28,252 nucleotides of DNA from Microcaldota archaeon (GTDB lineage: Archaea; Micrarchaeota; Micrarchaeia; Norongarragalinales; WALN01), in assembly GCA_015522865.1 (NCBI GenBank), contig WALN01000027.1, positions 1 through 28,252 on the forward strand, in the 5' to 3' direction. Below are positions 7,165 through 14,731 of the stretch, one piece after another. The translations under genes and the position numbers were made by a program. The stretch's first letter is position 1. Each line of letters begins with the position of its first letter. The notes below the pieces were generated by a model. That model searched no databases and was not told where the DNA came from. It was given only the letters and a program-made list of their open reading frames with translations.

Positions 7165-8003
7165 ACAGTTCTCATTTCTTCTGTTGTTCCGTTCTTATAG
7201 ACAAAAACAAAAATTTCGCATGGAGCTACAAATTCTCCCTCCGTGGTGCAGTTAAACATCAATTCTTTTACAGACTCATTTCCAGAATATGTATCGACCA
7301 TCCCGATGTATTCTCCTTCTGAGGAGTAGTTTGAGATTATGTTGTTTAAAATCTCCTGGGCAATTGTAATTGGAGCTTGGCATTTTCCTGTAAAGTCGTT
7401 ACATATATTTCCGTTTTTGCAACCACAGTCCAAACAGCAGCTTTCTTTCTCGCTCTCATCGCATTTGTTATCTCCACACAGCACTTTTTGGTAGCAAACT
7501 CCATTGTCCGCGCAGTATTGAGAACTGGTGCATCTGCAGTCCTGGGGGCATGTATTGCATCCTTCATTTGGGTCGCATATCCCATCCCCACAATACATCG
7601 TATAATTTTTGTATATTGTTGGGCTTGGAGTTATAGAAACCGTCGGAGTTATGCCCGGAGTTGTTGGACTTGGAGTAAATGCAGTAGAAATAGGCTTGAT
7701 TGCGCAACCCGCTCTTTCTCCCTGCACTGTTTTGAAGTGAGTTGTACAGTAGCCAATAAAGCCCGGCCTGTCAAGAGAGCGGCAATTCATAGTTTTGTTA
7801 ACCAGCTCATTATTTAGGCATTCATACCATCTCAATGTTTCGTTATTTATACACTCGTAGCCAGTCCTCTCCCCCGCTTCACAAGTAATTTTTGAATGTA
7901 TTCTTATTATTTCTCCTTTCTCTTGTGGTGTTTTTTGCAAAACCAAAAAGCCAGCTATTATCAATATTATTATTGCTGCCCCAACAGAAATTTTAACATC
8001 CAT
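7161..8003 (-). CDS. Membrane-anchored Cys-rich extracellular protein
   Basis: The protein (280 aa) has an N-terminal membrane anchor or uncleaved signal (residues 6-22) with little before it, so the bulk is outside. There follow a Cys-containing domain (41-100), a Thr/Pro/Ser-rich linker (about 107-130), two tandem Cys modules (138-171, CGDGICDPNEGCNTCPQDC type; 176-208, CGDNKCDESEKESCC type) and a C-terminal domain. Seven N-x-S/T sequons suggest glycosylation. The Cys module resembles the one in the Gly-rich protein at the start of the window. Its ATG abuts the stop of the upstream C25 protease gene, so they form an operon, and it may anchor, inhibit or be processed by that protease (inference). 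The stop codon overlaps that of AMP phosphorylase in a TTAG. Family unknown. Confidence 0.7.
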   Translation of the reverse strand: MDVKISVGAAIIILIIAGFLVLQKTPQEKGEIIRIHSKITCEAGERTGYECINNETLRWYECLNNELVNKTMNCRSLDRPGFIGYCTTHFKTVQGERAGCAIKPISTAFTPSPTTPGITPTVSITPSPTIYKNYTMYCGDGICDPNEGCNTCPQDCRCTSSQYCADNGVCYQKVLCGDNKCDESEKESCCLDCGCKNGNICNDFTGKCQAPITIAQEILNNIISNYSSEGEYIGMVDTYSGNESVKELMFNCTTEGEFVAPCEIFVFVYKNGTTEEMRTV

Positions 8004-9596
8004 CTAGCTCATCTCGAACTGTATTGTCGGGTCCCCATATAGCTGAAGTTCTGTTGCTTGATAAATAGACTCCTTTTTCGCAAGCATGATACGTACTAAA
8101 CGATCCTTCTTAGTCGTTGGTTTCGCTTTAGCATCAAACAATAGTCTTCCAATTGGTTTATTGTTCATACCTTCCATTATATTCGTAAATGTTAGTATAT
8201 CCACGCTGCCCTTTAAAAATTTTATAAATGATTTGCCTTTTCTGGTATTTGCTATAGTTACTGCAGCACCATCCGAAAGAAGTATTAGTGCCATACTTCT
8301 TCTCGGCACTCCCTCTATGGAAGAGTCAATCATGCCCGCAAAGCACGTACCGGCCCCTACAAGCGTTTTTTTCAAATTTATATCTGCTAAAATACTTTTA
8401 GCTAATACGGCGTATTTTTCACCCCTTTCTCCAAATGCTGCTATGGCTATATCCTTACCATATATAATTGAGTGAGCCTCAAAAAATACTAAATCGCTAC
8501 TACCGAGCTTTTTAGCATATGTTTTACTTGTGTCACAGTTAGTTCTACTAGTAAAATCTCTAAATTTGTAATAACAGTAAGGATCTGCGGTTACAAACTC
8601 TGCATTCGGGATATGCTGAGCAATTTCTCTTGCATTTTTCTCCAGCCAGCACCCAGCAGAATCACATTTGTCCGTAACCACAAGCTTCTTTTTTATAAAC
8701 TTGTACTTATGTCTATACATTGCATTTTTCATTTGCTTAACAACCTCATTGTCAGAATAATCAGTTGCTTTTGTGGGCATCCTTGCAATTACCGCGCCAT
8801 ATTTTTTACTTAGAATAATCGGTATCTCTCCTTCAGTCACGTAAAATTCATCAGATGGAGGATATTTGCCCGTTTTGATTCCAAATTCATCAGCTTTTGC
8901 TTCCTCGCCTTTCAAGCTCTTCTCTTCAAAAGGCATTGGAACAATATTCACTCCGCCCAGAATAATTACATATTCCGGCCTCACGCTTGCTCTTATTTTG
9001 TCCAGCTCTTTTTTCACATCTCTCCAGTCGTCATAGTTTACACTCCAATCTATCCCAAAATTTCTCTTAACTTTTTCAGAATCCAGCTCTAAGAATTTCA
9101 CGCTTCTTTTCTCTTCCTTCTGGACATTCATGTATTCTTTCAGCGTATCGTAAAACTCCTGAGTTTTTTTCATTTTGCTTGTGCTTATTAGTAGCACATC
9201 AGAATGGCATTCAATATTCACACCTATCTTTCCTATTGGCTGTATTGTATCTGAATATCCGATTAGAGGCATAGCAAAGTATATAGGAAATCTCCCGCAT
9301 TTTTGGCAAAGTGGGTTGTAGCTGATCATTATTTCTGCAAAGCCATTTTGGAAAAGTAGTTTAGAATTGGAACCACTGAACGCATCACTTATATTTATAC
9401 ACCCCTCCATACCCGGAGCATCTATTTTGTATAGAAATTTGTAGTTACCACTCAAATTTGAGTTGTTTATGGACAGGAAAACAATCGCTTCTCTGTTTGT
9501 AGAACTCAATGTCACTCCATTTGGTTTGAAAATATATTGGGAACTCGCCAAAATAAGGGGCGCAAAAATTAAAATAAGCGCAAAAATCTTTTTCAT
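8004..9596 (-). CDS. Secreted gingipain-like cysteine peptidase (family C25)
   Basis: This 530-aa protein has a signal peptide (about 1-18), an Ig-like or propeptide-like N-terminal region (to about 130) and a caspase-fold core. C25 landmarks are a DVLLIST strand (133-139), VIILGGVNIVP (210-220), PSDEFYVTEGE (247-257), ARMP (271-274), the likely catalytic His H375 in FFEAHS and the likely nucleophile C418 in GAGTCFAG, then ELQLYGDPTIQF near the C-terminus, a segment common in C25 proteins. The His is followed by Ser rather than the usual Gly. Gingipains cleave after Arg or Lys; specificity here cannot be read. Several Cys pairs outside the core fit a secreted disulfide-bonded enzyme. There is no C-terminal anchor, so retention may depend on the downstream anchored Cys-rich protein (inference). 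Confidence 0.75.
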   Translation of the reverse strand: MKKIFALILIFAPLILASSQYIFKPNGVTLSSTNREAIVFLSINNSNLSGNYKFLYKIDAPGMEGCINISDAFSGSNSKLLFQNGFAEIMISYNPLCQKCGRFPIYFAMPLIGYSDTIQPIGKIGVNIECHSDVLLISTSKMKKTQEFYDTLKEYMNVQKEEKRSVKFLELDSEKVKRNFGIDWSVNYDDWRDVKKELDKIRASVRPEYVIILGGVNIVPMPFEEKSLKGEEAKADEFGIKTGKYPPSDEFYVTEGEIPIILSKKYGAVIARMPTKATDYSDNEVVKQMKNAMYRHKYKFIKKKLVVTDKCDSAGCWLEKNAREIAQHIPNAEFVTADPYCYYKFRDFTSRTNCDTSKTYAKKLGSSDLVFFEAHSIIYGKDIAIAAFGERGEKYAVLAKSILADINLKKTLVGAGTCFAGMIDSSIEGVPRRSMALILLSDGAAVTIANTRKGKSFIKFLKGSVDILTFTNIMEGMNNKPIGRLLFDAKAKPTTKKDRLVRIMLAKKESIYQATELQLYGDPTIQFEMS

Positions 9597-9616
9597 GTAC
9601 CTATTTCTATTTACTC

Positions 9617-9625
9617 ATATTTATT
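9617..9625 (-). promoter_or_regulatory. TATA box for C25 peptidase operon
   Basis: The minus strand AATAAATAT lies 21-29 nt before ATG 9596, consistent with a leaderless transcript. Confidence 0.4.
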
Positions 9626-9650
9626 TTTTCCCAACCGCTCTATAACCGTT

Positions 9651-9660
9651 TTATTTATAT
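9651..9660 (+). promoter_or_regulatory. TATA box for the eL30 ribosomal operon
   Basis: TTATTTATAT lies about 60-69 nt before the eL30 ATG, so the transcript should carry a leader of about 35 nt, longer than at most promoters here. A small AGC-TCT-GCT hairpin (9696-9704) and a GGGGAG (9689-9694) fall in that leader. No ribosomal-protein-binding structure is evident. Confidence 0.35.
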
Positions 9661-9719
9661 TCTTTTGCTTCCATAATTCTCTATACGCGGGGAGTAGCTC
9701 TGCTGAGAACCGTGATTTT

Positions 9720-10028
9720 ATGGATATTAACAAATCAATCAGAATTGCAGTTGATTCAGGCAAGGTAGTATTGGGCAGCAAGAAAGCTTTTAAGAACGTG
9801 GCGCTCGGGAAAGGTAAATTAATTATAATTGCTGAAAATTGCCCAACAGAAATAAAGAACGATATTTTACATTACTGTTCTCTCTCTTCGCTCCCCACTT
9901 TTATTTTTCAGGGGACAAGCATCGAACTTGGAGCAGTGTGCGGAAAGCCTTTTCCAGTTTCTGCATTAACTATTATTGCACCGGGAGATTCAGATATTCT
10001 GAAATTAACTAAGAGGGGGAAGAAATGA
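9720..10028 (+). CDS. rpl30e: Large ribosomal subunit protein eL30
   Basis: This archaeal/eukaryotic ribosomal protein of the L7Ae fold has 102 residues. DINKSIRIAVDSGKVVLGSKK at the N-terminus and the GTSIELGAVCGKPFPVSAL C-terminal region are diagnostic. It opens the eL30–nusA–uS12–uS7–EF-2 block that in many archaea follows the RNA polymerase genes; here the polymerase genes are absent and a protease operon diverges upstream. Its TGA overlaps the nusA ATG by 4 nt (ATGA). Confidence 0.93.
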   Translation: MDINKSIRIAVDSGKVVLGSKKAFKNVALGKGKLIIIAENCPTEIKNDILHYCSLSSLPTFIFQGTSIELGAVCGKPFPVSALTIIAPGDSDILKLTKRGKK

Positions 10029-10450
10029 CTGAAATTAATAACGAAAGCTTTCAGATACTTAGTTATTTCGAATCTATAACCGGGGTGCAACCGGTTGATT
10101 GGGCAGAAATAGAGGATTCGATATTGTTCCTTGTAGAGCCAAGTGCTATGGGAAAAGCTATTGGAAAAAAAGCATCGAATATGGAGCTTTTGAGGAAGAC
10201 GTTCAAGAAAAATGTGGAGATAGTTGAAAACGCTCCTGATCTTGAAAGCTTTTTAAGACGCTATTTCAGAAATATAGAGGGCGCGGATATTAAAATAAAG
10301 AAAAACAACAAAACTTATGCTTTTGTTGTGGTGCCCGAGAATATGAGGGGGGCAGCAATAGGAAGAGCGGGAAATAAAATAAAAAAAGCGAAAGTAATAG
10401 CAAAGAAAAGGTATGACTGTGACAGCGTAAAGGTGGTTGTTGGTTATTGA
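10025..10450 (+). CDS. nusA: NusA-like transcription termination/antitermination factor
   Basis: The 141-aa protein is the short archaeal NusA form: no N-terminal polymerase-binding domain or S1 domain, only two KH RNA-binding domains. The GxxG-type loops are visible as MGKAIGKKASN (about 44-54) and RGAAIGRAGNKIK (about 103-115). It overlaps eL30 by 4 nt and precedes uS12 by 49 nt, the conserved archaeal order. It ends in TGA, confirming TGA as a working stop. Confidence 0.9.
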   Translation: MTEINNESFQILSYFESITGVQPVDWAEIEDSILFLVEPSAMGKAIGKKASNMELLRKTFKKNVEIVENAPDLESFLRRYFRNIEGADIKIKKNNKTYAFVVVPENMRGAAIGRAGNKIKKAKVIAKKRYDCDSVKVVVGY

Positions 10451-10488
10451 GGAAGATATAAAAGAAGTATGTGTATATTTTTAATAAA

Positions 10489-10495
10489 AAGGTGA
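10489..10495 (+). promoter_or_regulatory. Ribosome-binding site of uS12
   Basis: AAGGTGA followed by five A residues precedes ATG 10500. The 49-bp gap also holds an AT-rich GATATAAAAG (10454-10463) that could be an internal promoter. Confidence 0.5.
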
Positions 10496-10499
10496 AAAA

Positions 10500-10928
10500 A
10501 TGGCAAAAGGGATGTTTGCAGCTAGAACTCTTGGAAAGAAGAGGAAGAAGAGGAAGTATCAGCGTAAATGGTGGAAGAGAAAGATGACTGGTATTGCTGC
10601 AAAATACGATCCGCTTGAAGGGGCCCCACAGGCAAAAGGTATTGTTTTGAAAAAAGAGGGAAAGGAGCAGAAGCAGCCGCACTCTGGTATTATTAAATGC
10701 GTCAGAGTTCAGCTTGTAAAAAATGGAAAAAAAGTTTCAGCCCATGTCCCAAGAGACAAAGCAATAAATTTTATCAACGAGCATGACGAAGTAATAATTT
10801 CTGGTTTAGGTGGCTCTCAAAGAGGGCAGATGGGCTCCATACCCGGAGTCAGGTATAAAGTTGAAAAGGTAAATAACCTTTCTCTCGAAGCTTTGAGAAC
10901 TGGCAAGAAGGAGAAACCAAAGAGGTAA
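10500..10928 (+). CDS. rps12: Small ribosomal subunit protein uS12 with altered decoding loops
   Basis: uS12 lines the decoding centre of the 30S subunit. The 142 residues carry the archaeal basic N-terminal tail, KYDPLEGAPQAKGIVL (35-50), VRVQLVKNGKKV (68-79), INEHDEVII (92-100) and PGVRYKVEKVN. Two loops that are nearly invariant differ. KQPNSAxRK reads KQPHSGIIK (58-66), and the (G/K)D-(I/L)PGVR loop reads GSIPGVR (112-118), with S113 at the normally conserved Asp. The VPGD segment reads VPRD. Flanking sequence is well conserved, so a frameshift is excluded. It sits between nusA and uS7. Confidence 0.95.
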   Translation: MAKGMFAARTLGKKRKKRKYQRKWWKRKMTGIAAKYDPLEGAPQAKGIVLKKEGKEQKQPHSGIIKCVRVQLVKNGKKVSAHVPRDKAINFINEHDEVIISGLGGSQRGQMGSIPGVRYKVEKVNNLSLEALRTGKKEKPKR

Positions 10929-10934
10929 TAACGT

Positions 10935-11720
10935 ATGGCAGAGAAGGAAAGAAAACCCAAAGTTAAAAAGAAGGAAGGCGCTAAAAAGCACCCGAAAGAA
11001 GCACATAGCACTTCTGTGAAAAAAAATGTTGAAACAAAGCAACTTGGGCCCCTACCTCAAAAGAAGCTGCCTGAGAAAAAGCATCCTTCAGAAGTGGCGA
11101 AAGAAAGCGGCCTAAAAATTTCTGAAAAACTTTTTGATAAGTACGAGTACGCAGTTGATATAAATGATGCGTCTCTTGTAAATTATATTTCTCTAAAGCC
11201 CATAGTTGTCCCCCACACATTCGCGCGGCATGCAAATAAGCCGTTTGCCAAGGCAGAGGTAAATATTGTTGAGCGGCTTGCAAATAAATTGATGAGGGGC
11301 GGAACCGGAGATAAAATTGGAGGCAAAGTTATAAGAACGGAGGGAAGATTACAAGGAAAGAAAACAAAGGTTCTGAAAATTGTTGAAAAAGCCTTTGATA
11401 TTATATTCAAAAAAAAGAAGCAGAACCCATTGCAATTACTTATTAATGCGCTCGAAAATTCTGCACCGCTTGAGGATGTGACGAGAGTTCAATTTGGGGG
11501 CGTTAGGTACCAAGTTGCAGTTGATGTAAGTTCCCAAAGGAGAGTTGATCTGGCTCTGAGAAATATCGCTCTTGCAGCAATCCAAGCTGCGTTTAAAAAG
11601 AGGAAAACATTAACTGAGGCCCTTGCTGATGAAATAATAAAAGCCTCTGAAGGAAGCGCAGACAGTTTTGCAATTAAAAGAAGAGATGAAATAGAGAGAA
11701 TGGCTAAGAGCGCGCGCTAA
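10935..11720 (+). CDS. rps7: Small ribosomal subunit protein uS7, N-terminally extended
   Basis: uS7 nucleates the 30S head and contacts E-site tRNA. The core from about residue 63 is clear: AEVNIVERLANKLMR, KQNPLQLLINALENSAPLEDVTRV, VAVDVSSQRRVDLALRNIAL and SFAIKRRDEIERMAKSAR at the very end. At 261 residues it is longer than the roughly 190-220 usual in archaea. The extra part is a Lys/Pro-rich, probably disordered N-terminal tail of about 55-60 residues. ATG 10935 follows uS12 by 6 nt; an alternative internal start would remove the tail, but no internal ATG precedes the conserved core closely. Confidence 0.93.
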   Translation: MAEKERKPKVKKKEGAKKHPKEAHSTSVKKNVETKQLGPLPQKKLPEKKHPSEVAKESGLKISEKLFDKYEYAVDINDASLVNYISLKPIVVPHTFARHANKPFAKAEVNIVERLANKLMRGGTGDKIGGKVIRTEGRLQGKKTKVLKIVEKAFDIIFKKKKQNPLQLLINALENSAPLEDVTRVQFGGVRYQVAVDVSSQRRVDLALRNIALAAIQAAFKKRKTLTEALADEIIKASEGSADSFAIKRRDEIERMAKSAR

Positions 11721-11746
11721 CTTAGGATAATTTTTGAGGGGATTGA

Positions 11747-13936
11747 ATGGCAAGAAAGGAAGTTGTTGTTGAAGAGGTTGCAAAATTAATGAACAACACA
11801 AAGAATATAAGAGATATAGCTATTGTTGCGCACGTCGACCACGGCAAAACAACTCTTTCTGATTCTCTTTTAGCCCGCGCAGGACTCATCTCAAAAGAAC
11901 TTGCAGGAGAGCAGAGAGTTTTAGACTACGACGAGCAGGAGCAGGCAAGGGGAATAACAATCAAGTCCGCAAATATATCGCTTGGTTTCACATACGGCGG
12001 AGAGGACTATTTAATTAATATGATTGACACGCCAGGACATGTGGATTTCGGCGGGCATGTTACAAGAGCTATGAGGGCAGTTGACGGTATTATATTAGTT
12101 GTTGATGCAGTGGAAGGAGTGATGCCGCAGACAGAAACTGTTCTGCGCCAAGCACTAAAGGAAAAGGTCAGACCAGTCCTTTTTATAAATAAAGTAGATA
12201 GATTGATCAACGAGTTAAAATTGGATTTTAATGGAATGCAGCAGAAATTTGTCAAGATTATTACTGGCGTCAACAAATTGATTAGGCAATACGGCGCGCC
12301 AGAAATAAGAGATAAATGGCAACTTAAAGTTGAGGATGGAAATGTTGCATTTGGAACTGCATTTTACAAATGGGCCATCAGCTATTATTCGATGAAAAAG
12401 CATAAAATTACTTTTAAGGATTTGTATGATCAGTGCAAAGCAGGGGAGCATAAAATTTTACAAAAGAAAGCGCCAATAGACGAGGTAATATTAGAAATGG
12501 TTGTGCGCCACCTTCCCAACCCACTTGAGGCGCAACCAATGAGAATACCTACGATCTGGCACGGAGATTTGGAGTCGGATATTGGAAGATCAATGATGAA
12601 ATGTGACCCTAAGGGAAGAGTTGCATTTATGGTAACCGCAATAGCAGTTGACCCCCATGCAGGAGAAGTTGCAGTAGGAAGGCTGTTTTCTGGAACTATT
12701 AGAAAGGGCACGGAGTTAGTTTTGGCTTCCCAGTACAAAACAGAAAAAATACAGCAAGTTGGGGTTTACATGGGGCCAGACAGACTGCCCGTAGACGAGG
12801 TGCCAGCCGGGAATATTGTTGCAATTTCTGGTCTGCAGAATATCTACGCAGGAGAAACACTTTCAGAAGGAGAGATAGAAGCATTTGAGCAGATAAAGCA
12901 CTACTCAGAACCAGTCGTGACCAAATCAGTGGAGGCTAAAAACCCACAGGATTTGATGAAATTAATTGAGGTCTTGAGAAAACTTTCAAAAGAAGACCCC
13001 ACATTGAAAGTTGAAATCAACCAGGATACTGGAGAGCATCTGATTTCTGGCATGGGCGAGTTGCATTTAGAAATTATAGAGTACAAAGTGCAAAAGGAGA
13101 AGGGCATACCTATAGTTACTTCACCGCCAATAGTTGTATATAGAGAAGCTATTTCTAAGCCGGGGCCGGAAGTCGAAGGCAAGTCGCCAAACAAGCATAA
13201 TAAATTTAAGGTCAAAGTAGAACCAATGGAAGAGTCCGTTAAAAAAGCATTTGACGAGGGAAAGATAGATGTAAAGCACCTGAAAGGTAAAGAAAGAGTG
13301 AATGTTTTTGTTGAGGCCGGCCTGCCGAGAGACGAGGCAAAAAAAATAATGGCAATTTATGAAAAAAATATTTTGATTGATGCCACCAAGGGAGTTCAGT
13401 ACTTGGAAGATATCAAAGAGTTGGTTATCCAAGCATTTAAAGAAGCGATGAAAGAAGGGCCACTTGCAAAAGAGCATGTAAGCGGCGTCAAGGTTAAATT
13501 AACAGACGCTACTATCCATGTTGACCCCGCTCATAGGGGCCCGGCCCAAATTATTCCCGCAATAAAGAGGCCAACTTACGCCAGTCTTTTGTATGCTGAT
13601 TGCTATTTGATGGAGCCTAAGCAGAATTTGTATGTCTCCTGTCCTGCTGATTATATGAGCCCAGTTATTACTGAGATACAGTCCAGGAGGGGGCAGGTTT
13701 TGGAAGTCAACCAGGAGGGAGAGGCAATTCAGCTTAAAGCAAAAGTTCCTGTTTCTGAAATGTTTGGATTCGCCAATTCAATCAGAAGCGCTACACAGGG
13801 CAGAGCTGTATGGTATTATGAATATGCAGGCTATGAAAAGCTTCCGAATGATTTGCAGGAGAAGACAATACGTTCAATAAGAAAGAGAAAGGGAGAGCCA
13901 GAACAGAGGCCTACTGTAAAAACTTTCATTGGCTAA
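11747..13936 (+). CDS. fusA: Translation elongation factor EF-2
   Basis: This GTPase drives ribosomal translocation. At 729 residues it has the normal archaeal length. The G1 motif AHVDHGKTT (28-36), the RGIT switch (68-71), DTPGH (94-98) and an NKVDRL motif are intact, followed by domains II-V. The diphthamide-acceptor His is present as H596 in DPAHRGPAQ. The C-terminus RKRKGEPEQRPTVKTFIG is family-typical. A GAGGGGATTG ribosome-binding site precedes ATG 11747. In many archaea EF-1A and uS10 follow; here nadE follows after 18 nt. Confidence 0.96.
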   Translation: MARKEVVVEEVAKLMNNTKNIRDIAIVAHVDHGKTTLSDSLLARAGLISKELAGEQRVLDYDEQEQARGITIKSANISLGFTYGGEDYLINMIDTPGHVDFGGHVTRAMRAVDGIILVVDAVEGVMPQTETVLRQALKEKVRPVLFINKVDRLINELKLDFNGMQQKFVKIITGVNKLIRQYGAPEIRDKWQLKVEDGNVAFGTAFYKWAISYYSMKKHKITFKDLYDQCKAGEHKILQKKAPIDEVILEMVVRHLPNPLEAQPMRIPTIWHGDLESDIGRSMMKCDPKGRVAFMVTAIAVDPHAGEVAVGRLFSGTIRKGTELVLASQYKTEKIQQVGVYMGPDRLPVDEVPAGNIVAISGLQNIYAGETLSEGEIEAFEQIKHYSEPVVTKSVEAKNPQDLMKLIEVLRKLSKEDPTLKVEINQDTGEHLISGMGELHLEIIEYKVQKEKGIPIVTSPPIVVYREAISKPGPEVEGKSPNKHNKFKVKVEPMEESVKKAFDEGKIDVKHLKGKERVNVFVEAGLPRDEAKKIMAIYEKNILIDATKGVQYLEDIKELVIQAFKEAMKEGPLAKEHVSGVKVKLTDATIHVDPAHRGPAQIIPAIKRPTYASLLYADCYLMEPKQNLYVSCPADYMSPVITEIQSRRGQVLEVNQEGEAIQLKAKVPVSEMFGFANSIRSATQGRAVWYYEYAGYEKLPNDLQEKTIRSIRKRKGEPEQRPTVKTFIG

Positions 13937-13954
13937 TTTTTTTCTGGGGTAAAA

Positions 13955-14710
13955 ATGGAAAAAACTAATGTGGTATATATAAAAGAGCACATCATCCATC
14001 AGATTAAAGAATATTTCAAAAAGGCAGGAAAGAAAAAGGCAGTTATTGGATTGAGCGGCGGCCTGGATTCTTCCCTTACATGCTACTTGGTTGCTGAAGC
14101 ACTTGGGCCAAGAAATGTTTTTGCCTACTACCTACCTTTCAATTCATCCGAACTAAGAGATGTTAAAAAAGTTGTAGAAAGTACGAAAGTAAATTTCGAA
14201 GTTGTTAATATAAAAAAAGCGGTTGATATTCTGACAAAAATACTTCTGCCGAAAGATGTTATTGAGCGGGGGAACATAATCGCTAGAGTGAGAATGATAG
14301 TGCTTTACAATGAAGCCCATAAAAAAAATGCGTTAGTTGTTGGCACATCCAATAAGTCAGAATGGCTATTGGGCTATTTTACCAAACATGGAGATGTAGC
14401 AGCGGATTTGCTGCCTCTGGGCGACCTTTACAAAACACAGCTTAAATCTTTAGGCTATTATTTAGGTTTACCAAAGAGTATTGTCGAGAAAGCGCCCTCT
14501 GCCGGCTTGTGGAAAGGCCAGACAGATGAGAAGGAGTTAGGTGTTAGCTATAAAATAGCGGATAGCATACTACAATTATTTGAGAAGAAGCTAACAATTG
14601 ACAAAATAATTAGGTCTGGCGCGAAAAAAGAAAATGTTAAAAAAGTGCTTGGAAGAGTCAGGAAAACAGAGCATAAAAGAGTCCTCCCATACACTATAAA
14701 AATAAAGTAA
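13955..14710 (+). CDS. nadE: NAD synthetase, ammonia-dependent type
   Basis: The enzyme converts nicotinic acid adenine dinucleotide (NaAD) plus ammonia and ATP to NAD. The 251 residues contain the N-type ATP pyrophosphatase P-loop SGGLDSS (34-40), GTSNKSEWLLGYFTKHGD (NaAD/ATP binding), ADLLPLGDLYKTQ and APSAGLWKGQTDE, with no glutamine-amidase domain, so it should use free ammonia. It lies 18 nt after EF-2 and 21 nt before nadC on the same strand, giving two NAD biosynthesis genes at the tail of a ribosomal operon. Confidence 0.95.
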   Translation: MEKTNVVYIKEHIIHQIKEYFKKAGKKKAVIGLSGGLDSSLTCYLVAEALGPRNVFAYYLPFNSSELRDVKKVVESTKVNFEVVNIKKAVDILTKILLPKDVIERGNIIARVRMIVLYNEAHKKNALVVGTSNKSEWLLGYFTKHGDVAADLLPLGDLYKTQLKSLGYYLGLPKSIVEKAPSAGLWKGQTDEKELGVSYKIADSILQLFEKKLTIDKIIRSGAKKENVKKVLGRVRKTEHKRVLPYTIKIK

Positions 14711-14731
14711 TTTTTAATATTTGGTGAAAAA

